A stretch of 64,000 nt of DNA from Micromonospora sp. NBC_01813 (GTDB lineage Bacteria; Actinomycetota; Actinomycetes; Mycobacteriales; Micromonosporaceae). The DNA lies in the NCBI RefSeq assembly GCF_035917335.1, contig NZ_CP109067.1, positions 6,571,001 to 6,635,000 on the forward strand. Direction: 5' to 3'. The notes beneath the pieces are model-generated. The model worked only from the letters and a program-made list of their open reading frames with translations. It ran no database searches and was not told the origin of the DNA. This document shows, one piece after another, positions 8,626 to 17,064 of the stretch (position 1 is the stretch's first letter; the number at the start of each line of letters is the position of its first letter). Made by a program: the position numbers and the translations under genes.

Positions 8626-9551
8626 GCGTCCTGGCGCACGTTGGCGGCGGCGGACCCGCAGGTGGGGAAGCGGCGGGCAAGCCGCCACCGGCGCCGGCCC
8701 GACGGCGCAGCGGCCGGTTGCTGCCGTACCTGCTGCTGTTGCCGGGCGGGGCGTGGCTGACCCTGTTCTTCGCGGTGCCGGCGTTCCAGCTCGGCGCCAC
8801 CAGCCTCTACGACCCGAACGGGTCGCTGGCCACCGGCTACGCGATGACCTGGTCGTTCGGCAACTACCCGGCGGCCCTGGAGGCGTACTGGACGCAGTTC
8901 GGCCGGGGCTTCCTCTACGCCGGCGTCGCCACCGTGATCGCGATGCTGCTCGGCTACCCGCTGGCGTACGCGATCGCCCAGAAGGCCGGCCGGTGGAAGA
9001 ACCTGATGCTGGTCTGCGTCGTCGCCCCGATGTTCACCAGTTTCCTGGTCCGCACCCTGGCCTGGAAGACGATCCTGTCGGAGAACGGCTGGCTGGTCGG
9101 CGTACTGCAGGATCTGCACCTGCTCGCGCCGGACGGCCGGCTGCTGTTCACCCCGGTCGCGGTGGTGCTCGGGTTGACGTACAACTTCCTGCCGTTCATG
9201 GTGCTGCCGCTGTACGCGAGCCTGGAGCGGCTCGACGGCCGGCTGCTGGAGGCGGCCAGTGACCTGTACGCGAGTCCGGCGCGGGCCTTCTGGCGGGTGA
9301 CCCTGCCGCTGTCGCTGCCCGGTCTGGTCGCCGGCACGTTGCTGACGTTCATCCCCGCCTCGGGTGACTACATCAACGCCCGACTGCTCGGCACCCCCAA
9401 CCAGTACATGATCGGCAACGTGATCGACTCGGCGTTCCTGGTGCGGCTGGACTATCCGCAGGCGGCGGCGCTGTCGTTCCTGCTGATGGCGGCGATCCTG
9501 GTGGTCGTGTCGATCTACATTCGGCGCACCGGCACCGAGGAGGTGCTCTGA
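8622..9551 (+). CDS. potB: Polyamine-type ABC transporter permease (PotB-like)
   Basis: The protein has 309 residues with about six membrane segments, the first at about 30-50. The cytoplasmic EAA loop is visible as EAASDLYASPARAFWRVTLP (about 208-227), which docks to the ATPase. A Pro/Ala-rich cytoplasmic N-terminus of about 25 residues precedes the first helix. It overlaps the ATPase gene by 4 bp (ATGA) and the next permease by one base (TGATG), so the three are probably translated together. Confidence 0.9.
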   Translation: MSVLAHVGGGGPAGGEAAGKPPPAPARRRSGRLLPYLLLLPGGAWLTLFFAVPAFQLGATSLYDPNGSLATGYAMTWSFGNYPAALEAYWTQFGRGFLYAGVATVIAMLLGYPLAYAIAQKAGRWKNLMLVCVVAPMFTSFLVRTLAWKTILSENGWLVGVLQDLHLLAPDGRLLFTPVAVVLGLTYNFLPFMVLPLYASLERLDGRLLEAASDLYASPARAFWRVTLPLSLPGLVAGTLLTFIPASGDYINARLLGTPNQYMIGNVIDSAFLVRLDYPQAAALSFLLMAAILVVVSIYIRRTGTEEVL

Positions 9552-10360
9552 TGGGCGCGCGGTTCGGTCGGTGGCTGGTCGACCGCTGGGTGCTCGGCGT
9601 CGGCCTGCTGGTGCTCGGCTACCTGCTGCTGCCGGTCGCGGTGGTCGCCGGGCTGTCGTTCAACCAGCCGTCCAGCCGACTCTCCTACGACTTCAACGAG
9701 TTCACGTTGGACCACTGGCGGCAGCCGTGTGCCAGCGCCGAGATGTGCGACGCGGTGCTGCGCAGCGTACAGATCGGGTTCCTGGCCACCGCCGGGGCGA
9801 CGATCCTCGGCACCCTGATGGCGTTCGCGCTGGTCCGGCACCGGTTCCGCGGCCGGTCCGCGATCAACCTGCTGATCTTCCTGCCGATGGCCACGCCGGA
9901 ACTGGTGATGGGCTCGTCGCTGCTCACCCTCTTCGTGGCCGGCGCGGTACCGCTCGGGTTCTGGACCGTGGTGATCGCCCACGTGATGTTCTGCCTGAGC
10001 TTCGTCGTGGTCACCGTGAAGGCGCGGCTGGCCGGCATGGACAACCGTCTCGAAGAGGCGGCGATGGACCTGTACGCCAGCGAATGGCAGACGTTCCGCC
10101 GGATCACCCTGCCGTTGGTGGCACCCGGCATCGTCGCCGCCGCGCTGCTGGCCTTCTCGTTGTCGTTCGACGATTTCATCATCACCAACTTCAACTCCGG
10201 CACCACGGTCACGTTCCCGATGTACGTGTGGGGTGCCTCGCAGCGCGGTATCCCCCCGCAGGTCAACGTGATCGGCACGGCGATGTTCGCGATCGCGATG
10301 CTGTTGGTGGTGCTCGGTGGCACGCTCGGTCGGCGTCGCCGCCGGGCTACCGTGAGCTGA
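9551..10360 (+). CDS. potC: Polyamine-type ABC transporter permease (PotC-like)
   Basis: The protein has 269 residues with about six membrane segments. The EAA loop reads EEAAMDLYASEWQTFRRITL (about 163-182), closely parallel to that of the preceding permease. It is the second half of the heterodimeric channel. The loop between the first two helices has a cysteine pair (CASAEMC) that is unusual for the family and might form a disulfide outside the cell. It ends 14 bp before the dehydrogenase-like gene. Confidence 0.9.
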   Translation: MGARFGRWLVDRWVLGVGLLVLGYLLLPVAVVAGLSFNQPSSRLSYDFNEFTLDHWRQPCASAEMCDAVLRSVQIGFLATAGATILGTLMAFALVRHRFRGRSAINLLIFLPMATPELVMGSSLLTLFVAGAVPLGFWTVVIAHVMFCLSFVVVTVKARLAGMDNRLEEAAMDLYASEWQTFRRITLPLVAPGIVAAALLAFSLSFDDFIITNFNSGTTVTFPMYVWGASQRGIPPQVNVIGTAMFAIAMLLVVLGGTLGRRRRRATVS

Positions 10361-10374
10361 TCGGGGGAGTGGCG

Positions 10375-11628
10375 GTGCGGATTCTGCTGGTAGGTGCCGG
10401 TGGTGTCGGCTCGGCGGTGGTGTCGATCGCCGCCCGCCGGGACTTCTTCGAGACGATGGTCGTCGCCGACTACGACCAGGCCCGCGCCGCCCGCGCGGTG
10501 GCCGCACTCGGTGCCGGGCCGGCAGCCGTCGGGTCGGCGACCGGGGGCGACCGCCGTTTCGTCGCCGCCGGCTCGGTCGACGCGTCGTCGGCGGAGGCGG
10601 TCGCCGCGCTCTGCCGCGAGCACCGGATCACCCACGTGCTCAACGCGGTCGACCCGCGCTTCGTGATGCCGATCTTCGAGGGGGCGTACAGGGCCGGTGC
10701 CGACTACCTGGACATGGCGATGTCGCTGTCCACGCCGCACGCGGACCGCCCGCACGACGAGTGCGGGGTCAAGCTCGGCGACGACCAGTTCGCCGTGGCC
10801 GACGACTGGGCCGCCGCCGGGCGGCTCGCCCTGGTCGGCATCGGCGTCGAACCGGGCCTGTCCGACGTCTTCGCCCGCTACGCCGCCGACCAGCTCTTCT
10901 CGTCGATCGACGAGATCGGGGTACGCGACGGCGCGAACCTGGTCGTCGACGGCTACGACTTCGCCCCGTCGTTCTCCATCTGGACCACCATCGAGGAGTG
11001 CCTGAACCCGCCGGTGATCTGGGAGTCCGGGCGCGGCTGGTACACCACGGCACCGTTCAGCGAGCCGGAGGTCTTCGACTTCCCCGACGGCATCGGCCCG
11101 GTCGAGTGCGTCAACGTCGAGCACGAGGAGGTGCTGCTGATCCCGCGTTGGGTGACGGCGCGGCGGGTCACCTTCAAGTACGGCCTCGGCACCGAGTTCA
11201 TCGAGGTGCTCAAGACGCTGCACAAGCTGGGCCTGGACTCGACCCGGCCGGTGCGCGCCGGCAAGGTCGAGGTGTCCCCGCGTGACGTGGTCGCCGCCTG
11301 CCTGCCCGACCCGGCCACCCTCGGCGACCGGATGCGCGGCAAGACCTGCGCCGGGACCTGGGTCACCGGGCTGTCGCCGGCCGGTGAGCCGCGCGAGGTG
11401 TACCTCTACCACGTGGTCGACAACGAGTGGTCGATGGCCGAGTACGGCCACCAGGCGGTGGTCTGGCAGACCGCCATCAACCCGGTGGTGGCGTTGGAGC
11501 TGCTGGCCGCCGGCACCTGGTCCGGCACCGGTGTGCTGGGGCCGGAGGCGCTGCCGGCCCAGCCGTACCTGGACCTGCTCACCGCGTACGGCTCGCCGTG
11601 GGGTCTGCGCGACAGCCTGCCCTCATGA
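10375..11628 (+). CDS. Saccharopine dehydrogenase-family oxidoreductase
   Basis: The protein has 417 residues from the GTG at 10375, which lies five bases after GGGGGAG; GTG at 10369 is an alternative. The N-terminus is a Rossmann fold with GAGGVGSAVV (about 7-16). The fold and length fit the saccharopine/carboxynorspermidine dehydrogenase superfamily, which catalyses NAD(P)-linked reductive coupling or cleavage of amino-acid and polyamine-type substrates. As the last gene of the importer operon it may process the imported compound. The substrate is not known from sequence. The stop codon lies inside the left end of an 80-bp palindromic element. Confidence 0.83.
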   Translation: MRILLVGAGGVGSAVVSIAARRDFFETMVVADYDQARAARAVAALGAGPAAVGSATGGDRRFVAAGSVDASSAEAVAALCREHRITHVLNAVDPRFVMPIFEGAYRAGADYLDMAMSLSTPHADRPHDECGVKLGDDQFAVADDWAAAGRLALVGIGVEPGLSDVFARYAADQLFSSIDEIGVRDGANLVVDGYDFAPSFSIWTTIEECLNPPVIWESGRGWYTTAPFSEPEVFDFPDGIGPVECVNVEHEEVLLIPRWVTARRVTFKYGLGTEFIEVLKTLHKLGLDSTRPVRAGKVEVSPRDVVAACLPDPATLGDRMRGKTCAGTWVTGLSPAGEPREVYLYHVVDNEWSMAEYGHQAVVWQTAINPVVALELLAAGTWSGTGVLGPEALPAQPYLDLLTAYGSPWGLRDSLPS

Positions 11629-11703
11629 TCGCGACGATCTTGCAGTTATCGAGAGGATTTGCCCGATGTGTCCATCGATAAGTGCAAGATCGTCGCGATC
11701 TTG
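11624..11703. repeat. 80-bp palindromic element, copy A
   Basis: The arms GATCGCGACGATCTTGCA (11627-11644) and TGCAAGATCGTCGCGATC (11683-11700) are perfect 18-bp inverted repeats; pairing continues imperfectly through TTATCGA towards a loop. The left edge contains the TGA stop of the dehydrogenase gene. Nearly identical elements are at 45784-45863 and 46887-46966. It may act as a terminator or mRNA 3'-end stabiliser, and its spread resembles REP or MITE-like elements. Confidence 0.88.
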
Positions 11704-11786
11704 GGGTGACGTCGGAGGCTAGGGATCACCCGAGTGGCTGAGCCGCAATGGGCCGGCTGCTGTCAGGATGACGGCGGGTCGGATCG

Positions 11787-12500
11787 GTGACGGTCAGCAA
11801 GGATGATGTGGTGATCGAGGATCTCGGCGAGCGGAACTCCACCAGAACAGCGGTCACCCCCACCAATCGGTGGGGTCGGCTGGTCAACACGCTGCGCTGG
11901 CCACCGGCGCGGCCCTGGCCGGCCCGGCAGGGCTGGACGGTCGCCGGGGCCGGGCTGCTGCTGTCCCTGATCGGCGCGGTCGGCGTCTTCATCGGCGACA
12001 CCGCCAGCGTGGTCGGCTTCGGAGTTGCCCTGGTCGGCGGGGCGCTGATCGCCCTGGCTGTGGCGTACCGGATCCGCCGTAGCTGGCCGGGCCTGCTGGT
12101 CGCCCTCGGCACCGCGCTGGTCGGCCTGGTCCTCGCCGACCTGGCCAGCATCGCGTACCTGAACATCTCCGGCGACCAGGTCACCGCGACCGTGGTGGCC
12201 GCGGACTGCACACCGCAGCGCGGCGGCGTCGTCGACTGCGACTACGAGTGGCAGGACGCCGCCGGCGCGATCCTGGTGTCGGACCTGCTCAGCGACGACC
12301 AGTACGAGGTGGGCGACCAGGCTGACATGGTCGTGGACCGCAACGGATGGGTCAGCGCCCGGCCGGTGGACGCCATGTCCCCGGACCCGGTCAGTCTGGC
12401 CGTCGGTCTGCTCGGTGGGCCGCTGCTGCTCCTGCTCGTCGTGCGCTGCCTGGCGGTCGGGGAGGGCTGGCTACGGCTCAGTCCTCGATCGCGTGCATGA
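11787..12500 (+). CDS. Membrane protein with DUF3592-like domain
   Basis: The protein has 237 residues. Three hydrophobic segments lie at about 50-70, 75-92 and 100-120. A soluble beta region follows (about 130-195, with ATVVAADCTPQRGGVVDCDY and a cysteine pair) and then a last membrane segment (about 203-222). This layout fits DUF3592-type proteins, whose role is unknown. Its 3' end overlaps the convergent aldehyde dehydrogenase gene by 23 bp, so the two transcripts are antisense at their ends. Confidence 0.65.
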   Translation: MTVSKDDVVIEDLGERNSTRTAVTPTNRWGRLVNTLRWPPARPWPARQGWTVAGAGLLLSLIGAVGVFIGDTASVVGFGVALVGGALIALAVAYRIRRSWPGLLVALGTALVGLVLADLASIAYLNISGDQVTATVVAADCTPQRGGVVDCDYEWQDAAGAILVSDLLSDDQYEVGDQADMVVDRNGWVSARPVDAMSPDPVSLAVGLLGGPLLLLLVVRCLAVGEGWLRLSPRSRA

Positions 12501-13914
12501 CATGCTTGATGCGGGTGTAGTCCTCCAGCCCGTACATCGACAGGTCCTTGCCGTACCCGGAATGCTTGAACCCGCCGTGCGGCATCTCCGAGATGAACGG
12601 GATGTGGGTGTTGACCCAGACGCAGCCGAAGTCGAGCCGGCGGGTCATCCGCATCGCCCGGCCGTGATCGCGGGTCCACACTGAGGCGGCCAGGCCGTAC
12701 CGGACGCCGTTGGCCCACCTGGTCGCCTCGTCCTCGTCGGTGAAGCGCTGCACGGTGATCACCGGCCCGAAGACCTCGTCCTGGATGATCTCGTCCGGCT
12801 GACGCACCCCGGACACCACCGTCGGGGCGTAGAAGAAGCCCCGGTCGCCGACCCGGGCACCGCCGACGTGCAGCTCGGCGTGGTCCGGCAGTCGGTCGAC
12901 GAAGCCGGCGACCCGGCCCAGCTGGTCGACGTTGTTCAACGGCCCGTACGCGACATCCGGGTCGTCGGGCAGCCCGGTCTTCGTACCCCGGGCCTGCTCG
13001 GTCAGCGCCGCGACGAAGTCGTCGTACACGCCCGGCCCGGCCAGCACCCGGGTCGCGGCGGTGCAGTCCTGCCCGGCGTTGAAGTAGCCGGCCCCGGCGA
13101 TCGCCTCGGCCGCCGCCGCCACGTCGGCGTCGTCGAAAAGCACCACCGGGGCCTTGCCACCCAGCTCCAGGTGGGTGCGCTTGAGGTCGGCCGCGGCTGC
13201 CGTCGCCACCTCCATGCCGGCCCGGGGCGACCCGGTGATCGACACGAAGTCCGGCGTCGGGTGCGCGACCAGGGCCCGACCGGTGTCCCGGTCGCCGCAG
13301 ACCACGTTCAGCACCCCCGGCGGCAGGAACTCGGCGGCGATCTCGGCCAGCAGCAGAGTGGACAGCGGGGTGGTGTCGGACGGCTTGAGCACCACCGAGT
13401 TGCCGGCGGCCAGCGCCGGGGCGATCTTCCAGACCGCCATCATCAGCGGATAGTTCCAGGGCGTGACCTGCGCGCAGACCCCGATCGGCTCCCGGCGTAC
13501 GTAGGAGGTGTGCCCGGCCATGTACTCCCCGGCGGACTTGCCCTCCAGCACCCGGGCGGCGCCGGCGAAGAACCGGAACTCGTCGACGCAGGGCGGCAAC
13601 TCCTCGTCGGCGGTCAACTGCCGTGGCTTGCCGGTGTTGCGTACCTCGGCGTCGACCAGGTCACCGGCGCGCGCCTCGACCGCGTCGGCGAGCTTGAGCA
13701 GCGCCAACTGCCGCTGCGCCGGGGTGGTGTCCCGCCAGCTTTCAAAGGCGGTCGCCGCCGCAGACATGGCCCGGTCGACGTCGGCGGCACCGGAGGTCGG
13801 CGACTGGGCGAACACCTCGCCGGTGCACGGGTCGGTCAGGTCCTGGTAGCCGCCGTCGACCGGGTCGACGTACTCGCCGTTGACGAAGTTGCGCAGCGTC
13901 TGCTTGTCGGTCAT
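12478..13914 (-). CDS. Gamma-aminobutyraldehyde dehydrogenase-type ALDH
   Basis: The protein has 478 residues from the ATG at 13914 (GGGAG upstream). ALDH motifs are present: VTPWNYPLMM, the general-base glutamate in LELGGK, the catalytic cysteine in GQDCTAATR, and EVFGPV. It most resembles PatD/PuuC/YdcW enzymes that oxidise 4-aminobutanal to GABA in putrescine breakdown. It is convergent with the importer operon rather than in it. Together, an importer, an Lrp regulator and this enzyme suggest a polyamine-use locus. Substrate specificity is inference. Confidence 0.85.
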   Translation of the reverse strand: MTDKQTLRNFVNGEYVDPVDGGYQDLTDPCTGEVFAQSPTSGAADVDRAMSAAATAFESWRDTTPAQRQLALLKLADAVEARAGDLVDAEVRNTGKPRQLTADEELPPCVDEFRFFAGAARVLEGKSAGEYMAGHTSYVRREPIGVCAQVTPWNYPLMMAVWKIAPALAAGNSVVLKPSDTTPLSTLLLAEIAAEFLPPGVLNVVCGDRDTGRALVAHPTPDFVSITGSPRAGMEVATAAAADLKRTHLELGGKAPVVLFDDADVAAAAEAIAGAGYFNAGQDCTAATRVLAGPGVYDDFVAALTEQARGTKTGLPDDPDVAYGPLNNVDQLGRVAGFVDRLPDHAELHVGGARVGDRGFFYAPTVVSGVRQPDEIIQDEVFGPVITVQRFTDEDEATRWANGVRYGLAASVWTRDHGRAMRMTRRLDFGCVWVNTHIPFISEMPHGGFKHSGYGKDLSMYGLEDYTRIKHVMHAIED

Positions 13915-14064
13915 CGTTCGGCGCTCCCGCACGTCGGGCCGGATCAGGTCAGGATGAGGTATCCGCCAGCTACGAGCCATCCTTGCGACCGAAATCGCAG
14001 CAGACAAGGGGTACGGCGACTGTTTCCGTTCCGGCCGTCCGTCGCCGTCGAGGACAGCGCTGGC

Positions 14065-14232
14065 TCAGGCGGCTTCGTTGGTGTGCCGGGCAAGGAACTC
14101 GTCGATCGGCGCAGGGCCCAGATCTGGACCCCTGGAGGCGTCGCGCAGCAACTCCGAGATGTCGCCACCGCGGTCGAAGTACGCCACCAACTCCTCGCGG
14201 GTCATCGTCCGTGGATCACGGCTCGCGCTCAT
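14065..14232 (-). CDS. Small hypothetical protein
   Basis: The protein has 55 residues. The ATG at 14232 follows GGAGG with seven-base spacing, an excellent ribosome site. The chain is hydrophilic, with a predicted helix MTREELVAYFDRGGDISELL and a proline break before a second helix ending ARHTNEAA. Its size and pairing by ATGA overlap with another tiny frame upstream recall antitoxin genes, but no family is recognised. It lies about 150 bp upstream of the dehydrogenase gene on the same strand. Confidence 0.55.
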   Translation of the reverse strand: MSASRDPRTMTREELVAYFDRGGDISELLRDASRGPDLGPAPIDEFLARHTNEAA

Positions 14233-14330
14233 CGTGTTCCCTCCATCCACTGCTTGACCTCCTCAGGCGTAGCGGGCGGTGCCGCGCTGGCCTTGCCGGC
14301 CTCCGTCCACCCGTACTCTCGCGCTCCCAC
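14229..14330 (-). pseudogene. Tiny ORF or gene remnant upstream of the 55-residue protein
   Basis: A frame of at least 33 residues ends EEVKQWMEGTR and its TGA overlaps the next ATG (ATGA). The composition looks coding, and the same frame continues upstream without ATG to an in-frame TGA near 14435. A GTG at 14330 is the only usable start and has no clear ribosome site. It may be a decayed first gene of a two-gene unit, or a short leader that couples translation of the 55-residue protein. Confidence 0.35.
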
Positions 14331-14378
14331 GGCACCAGCGTAGAACGCGTAAATCGCCTGCGTCGGCAGCTCGGCATC

Positions 14379-14433
14379 GAGGTGAGGCTCAGGTACCTCA
14401 CCTCGCGGTTTTGACGTGTGTATGCCTCACCTC
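14379..14433. promoter_or_regulatory. Triple CCTCACCTC operator-like sites
   Basis: GAGGTGAGG (14379-14387) and CCTCACCTC (14396-14404) form a perfect 9-bp inverted repeat with an 8-base spacer, and CCTCACCTC recurs at 14425-14433. The sites lie between divergent small genes (the 14229-14330 frame and the DUF1883 gene), with a TTGACG hexamer at 14411. The layout looks like a regulator-binding cluster. The binding protein is unknown. Confidence 0.5.
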
Positions 14434-14529
14434 GGCGGCGAACCAGCCGACCCGAGGAGCAACTCGTTGATCTGTTCGTAGACGGATGACGAGCTTTACG
14501 GCGGCCACGCAATCCGCTAGTAATCACCT

Positions 14530-14793
14530 ATGGAGCACCTGTGGTTCGACCTCGGTGGCTGCGCAGGCGGCACTCAGCTCGAGGTACAACTGCGCGGCTC
14601 GTCCGCACGGGCGTGCCTCATGGATGCCGATGAGTACCAGGCGTACCTTGACGGTGACGAGTATGAGTACCACGGCGGCTTCTCCGACGTCAGCCCCATC
14701 GTCCTCGAAGTGCCGTACGACGACGACTGGTACCTGGTCGTCGACAGCTACCACGGGCGAATCAAGGTGAGGTACGAGGAGATCTTCCTCTGA
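14530..14793 (+). CDS. DUF1883-type small protein
   Basis: The protein has 87 residues. It begins MEHLWFDLGGCAGGTQLEVQ, has LMDADEYQAYLDGDEYEYHGG in the middle (given here as separate landmarks: LMDADEYQAY and YHGG) and ends with VPYDDDWYLVVD. The order of a first strand, an NxxxY-like loop, the HGG turn and the WYLVVD strand matches what I recall of DUF1883 domains, which occur with Toll/TIR and other effector proteins. Here it stands alone. No strong ribosome site precedes the ATG. It is followed by 372 bases (14794-15165) in which I see no gene or clear element. Confidence 0.65.
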   Translation: MEHLWFDLGGCAGGTQLEVQLRGSSARACLMDADEYQAYLDGDEYEYHGGFSDVSPIVLEVPYDDDWYLVVDSYHGRIKVRYEEIFL

Positions 14794-15165
14794 TGTGAGC
14801 TCGGCTGCGGCTGTCTGGCCCGACGACGGACGAGACGCTAGGGCTTCGCCCGAAGCGGTCGGTCGCTTCAAGGGCCACGATCGATCGCACAACGTCCGGC
14901 ACGACCGCGCGCCGGACGCCAGACGCCAGACGGAATCCTCACCCGCTGTGACTTGAAACAACCTGCCATCGCGCTGCTCGGCGGCTGATCCGGATGCTCG
15001 GACGGCGTCATAGTTGAGTCACCCCGGCGGGGGCTCTGGCGTGACTGGACGGTCTACTCGGGCAGCCGGCCCCGACTCGGGTCGGTCTGCGCGCTACCGT
15101 CTGCGTATCGCGGCGGTCGCGCTTCAAGATCCGCAGCCCAGTCCTGAACAGCACGAGGAGACACG

Positions 15166-15372
15166 ATGACCGACGCCACCAGCGACGCCGATCCCACCGC
15201 CGACGCCGAAGAGGGAACCGAGGAGCAGCCGCAGCCCTTTGAGAACCGGGCCGCACGCCGGTCCAAGGGCAAGGCCACCGCCAACCACACCACGGGGACC
15301 GCGAGCCGCGTCCACGGCCGTTCCGGCACGGTGCAGAGTCCTCGCCAGTACGGCAACCGCCGAAGCGGCTGA
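15166..15372 (+). CDS. Small basic conserved actinobacterial protein
   Basis: The protein has 68 residues and a good ribosome site (GAGGAG, seven bases before the ATG). An acidic first third (ADPTADAEEGTEEQ) is followed by a basic tail (FENRAARRSKGKATA and PRQYGNRRSG). The tail resembles small disordered proteins found in many actinomycetes; the function is unknown. A dimension worth noting is the charge polarity, which suggests nucleic-acid or ribosome contact, but that is inference. Confidence 0.68.
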   Translation: MTDATSDADPTADAEEGTEEQPQPFENRAARRSKGKATANHTTGTASRVHGRSGTVQSPRQYGNRRSG

Positions 15373-15547
15373 TCTTCGGACCTCCTGGTCACGGCCGTGT
15401 TCAGCGGAGTAGGCCCAGTGCCCCGCACGAAGTCGACCTCTTTTGACGGCTGAAGCCGGGAGTGGATTCTCGTGCGATGTCCACTTCCAGTACCCGCACA
15501 TCGACGGATCCGTACGTCGAAGGATTGGTTGGGCTCAGCCGCGTGGG

Positions 15548-15880
15548 TCACTCGGGGCGGTGCTCGCCGCCCGCGTCGTTCAGCGGGTCGGAAGTGGCTT
15601 CAGCGGGGGCGGCATCAGGAGCGGGCGTGCGGGTGGCTGCTTCGCGAATGCGGGCGTTGGCGATCTGGGTGGCCGCGTCTCGCAAGCGGGCATCCGACTC
15701 CGAGTCCGAGGCCGCAGCGGCGGCGGCCCGAGCCTCCATCTCGCGGACCTGGGTGGCCAGCAGGTCCTGGCGGCCGCTGCGGCGGTTCTGGATCAGCGTG
15801 ATCATCGCGATGATCGAGGCCGCAGCGAAGAAGCCCGCCACCAGCTCCAGCAGGCTCGCATCGGTTCCACCGGGGCTCAT
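15548..15880 (-). CDS. Small membrane protein with coiled-coil tail
   Basis: The protein has 110 residues from the ATG at 15880. One membrane helix (about 10-30, LVAGFFAAASIIAMITLIQ) is followed by an Ala/Glu/Arg-rich helix (about 38-85), probably a coiled coil, and a Pro/Ala-rich end. No family is recognised. The ribosome site is weak (GAGG about 11 bases upstream), so start and reality are less certain. Between this gene and the next at 16183 (302 bases) I see no gene. Confidence 0.45.
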   Translation of the reverse strand: MSPGGTDASLLELVAGFFAAASIIAMITLIQNRRSGRQDLLATQVREMEARAAAAAASDSESDARLRDAATQIANARIREAATRTPAPDAAPAEATSDPLNDAGGEHRPE

Positions 15881-16182
15881 GAGGTCTGGAGGCCTCGACC
15901 GGTACGGGGTCGGTCGGCCGACTCGGCTGCCAGCAACGCCACTGCCGCGATCGCTCCGGGCTCCCACCACATGTGGGACATCGTAGTGCTGGATCGTGCC
16001 GGAGAGTCACCTGCCCGGCCGTGGTCCGGCCCGTTCCCCGTCCAGGACCCGCCCGCCGGTGGCTCGGATGACGGCTACGGGCACCTCCAGCGCTCGACGA
16101 GGTATCTCCTTGGACAGGATCGCCGACCCGGACGCGCCGGTGACCGGGACCGCGACGGAACCGGGACCGCGACGCAACCGGG

Positions 16183-17064
16183 TCAGGGGTTGTCAATCGT
16201 GGTCAGCGTGGTGACCTCGCCGTTGGTGGTGGTGACCGCGACCAGGCCACCCTGCTTCCCGGCCAGCCACTCGGTGAACTCGGACGCAGAGATGGGGTGA
16301 CCGGCGCCGGCCTGCACCGAGACAATGCCGTCCCCGCCGACGTTTTCCCACGACGTCAGCTTCGGCGCGGACCGGACCGGGATCGTCACCTTCGTGTGGC
16401 TCTCGACGATCTGGTACGGGTCGCTGCACCTGATATCGCTCGAGTCGATCTTGAACTGCGCGCAGTAGTCAGCACTGGCCATCACGAGCACCGGCTGAGC
16501 CACCGCGGAGTGCGCGACCGGATCGTACGAGTAAAGCTCCACCATCGACTGACTGGAGCCGGTCGTCGGATCGGTGAATTGCGCCGGCTGACCCACCACC
16601 GGCGACCGGAGATCGACGTTCGTGAAGGCCACGGTGGCGTCCCCGTCGGCCGCGTCGTTGAGCGCCCCGAGCACGACCCGGCCCGCGACCAGCTGCGGAT
16701 CGGTGACCGGCATGCTCACCGCAGGTGTGCCGTCGACCGTGACCTCGGCCGTGCCGTTGCGCACGGTGATGCCGGCCCGGTGCGTCTGCCCGACCTGGAA
16801 CGCGCTCGAGGCGACCCGCTGCTCCGAGTTGAACCCATTCCCGGAGCTCTTGTCGATCCCCAGCCGGACCTCGTTCTCGCAGAACGAGGCTACGTAACCG
16901 TGCTGGTCGACCAACCGGAACCAGATCACCGCGCAGGAGCCCTTGGTGACGATGCCGACGTCGACCGCGATCGTCTGGTCGCCCGCGAACGAGTCCTGCG
17001 GCCCCTTGCACCCATAGAGGACGGACAGGTGTGTCGTCACCAGCATCCGCTGGTCGAAGGTGCA
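16183..17064 (-). pseudogene. Extracellular domain of the kinase, cut off by an amber codon
   Basis: This is 293 codons in the same reading frame as the kinase directly upstream, separated only by TAG at 17065-17067. If translated independently, the first start would be ATG at 17046. The sequence is a beta-rich, lectin-like domain with cysteines (CTFDQRM, YGCKGPQ, FCENE) and ends with a second beta region. It has no signal peptide, so it would be useless outside the cell unless joined to the kinase membrane helix. This supports one original gene of about 688 codons. The amber codon may be a recent mutation, a sequencing error or a readthrough site. Confidence 0.7.
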
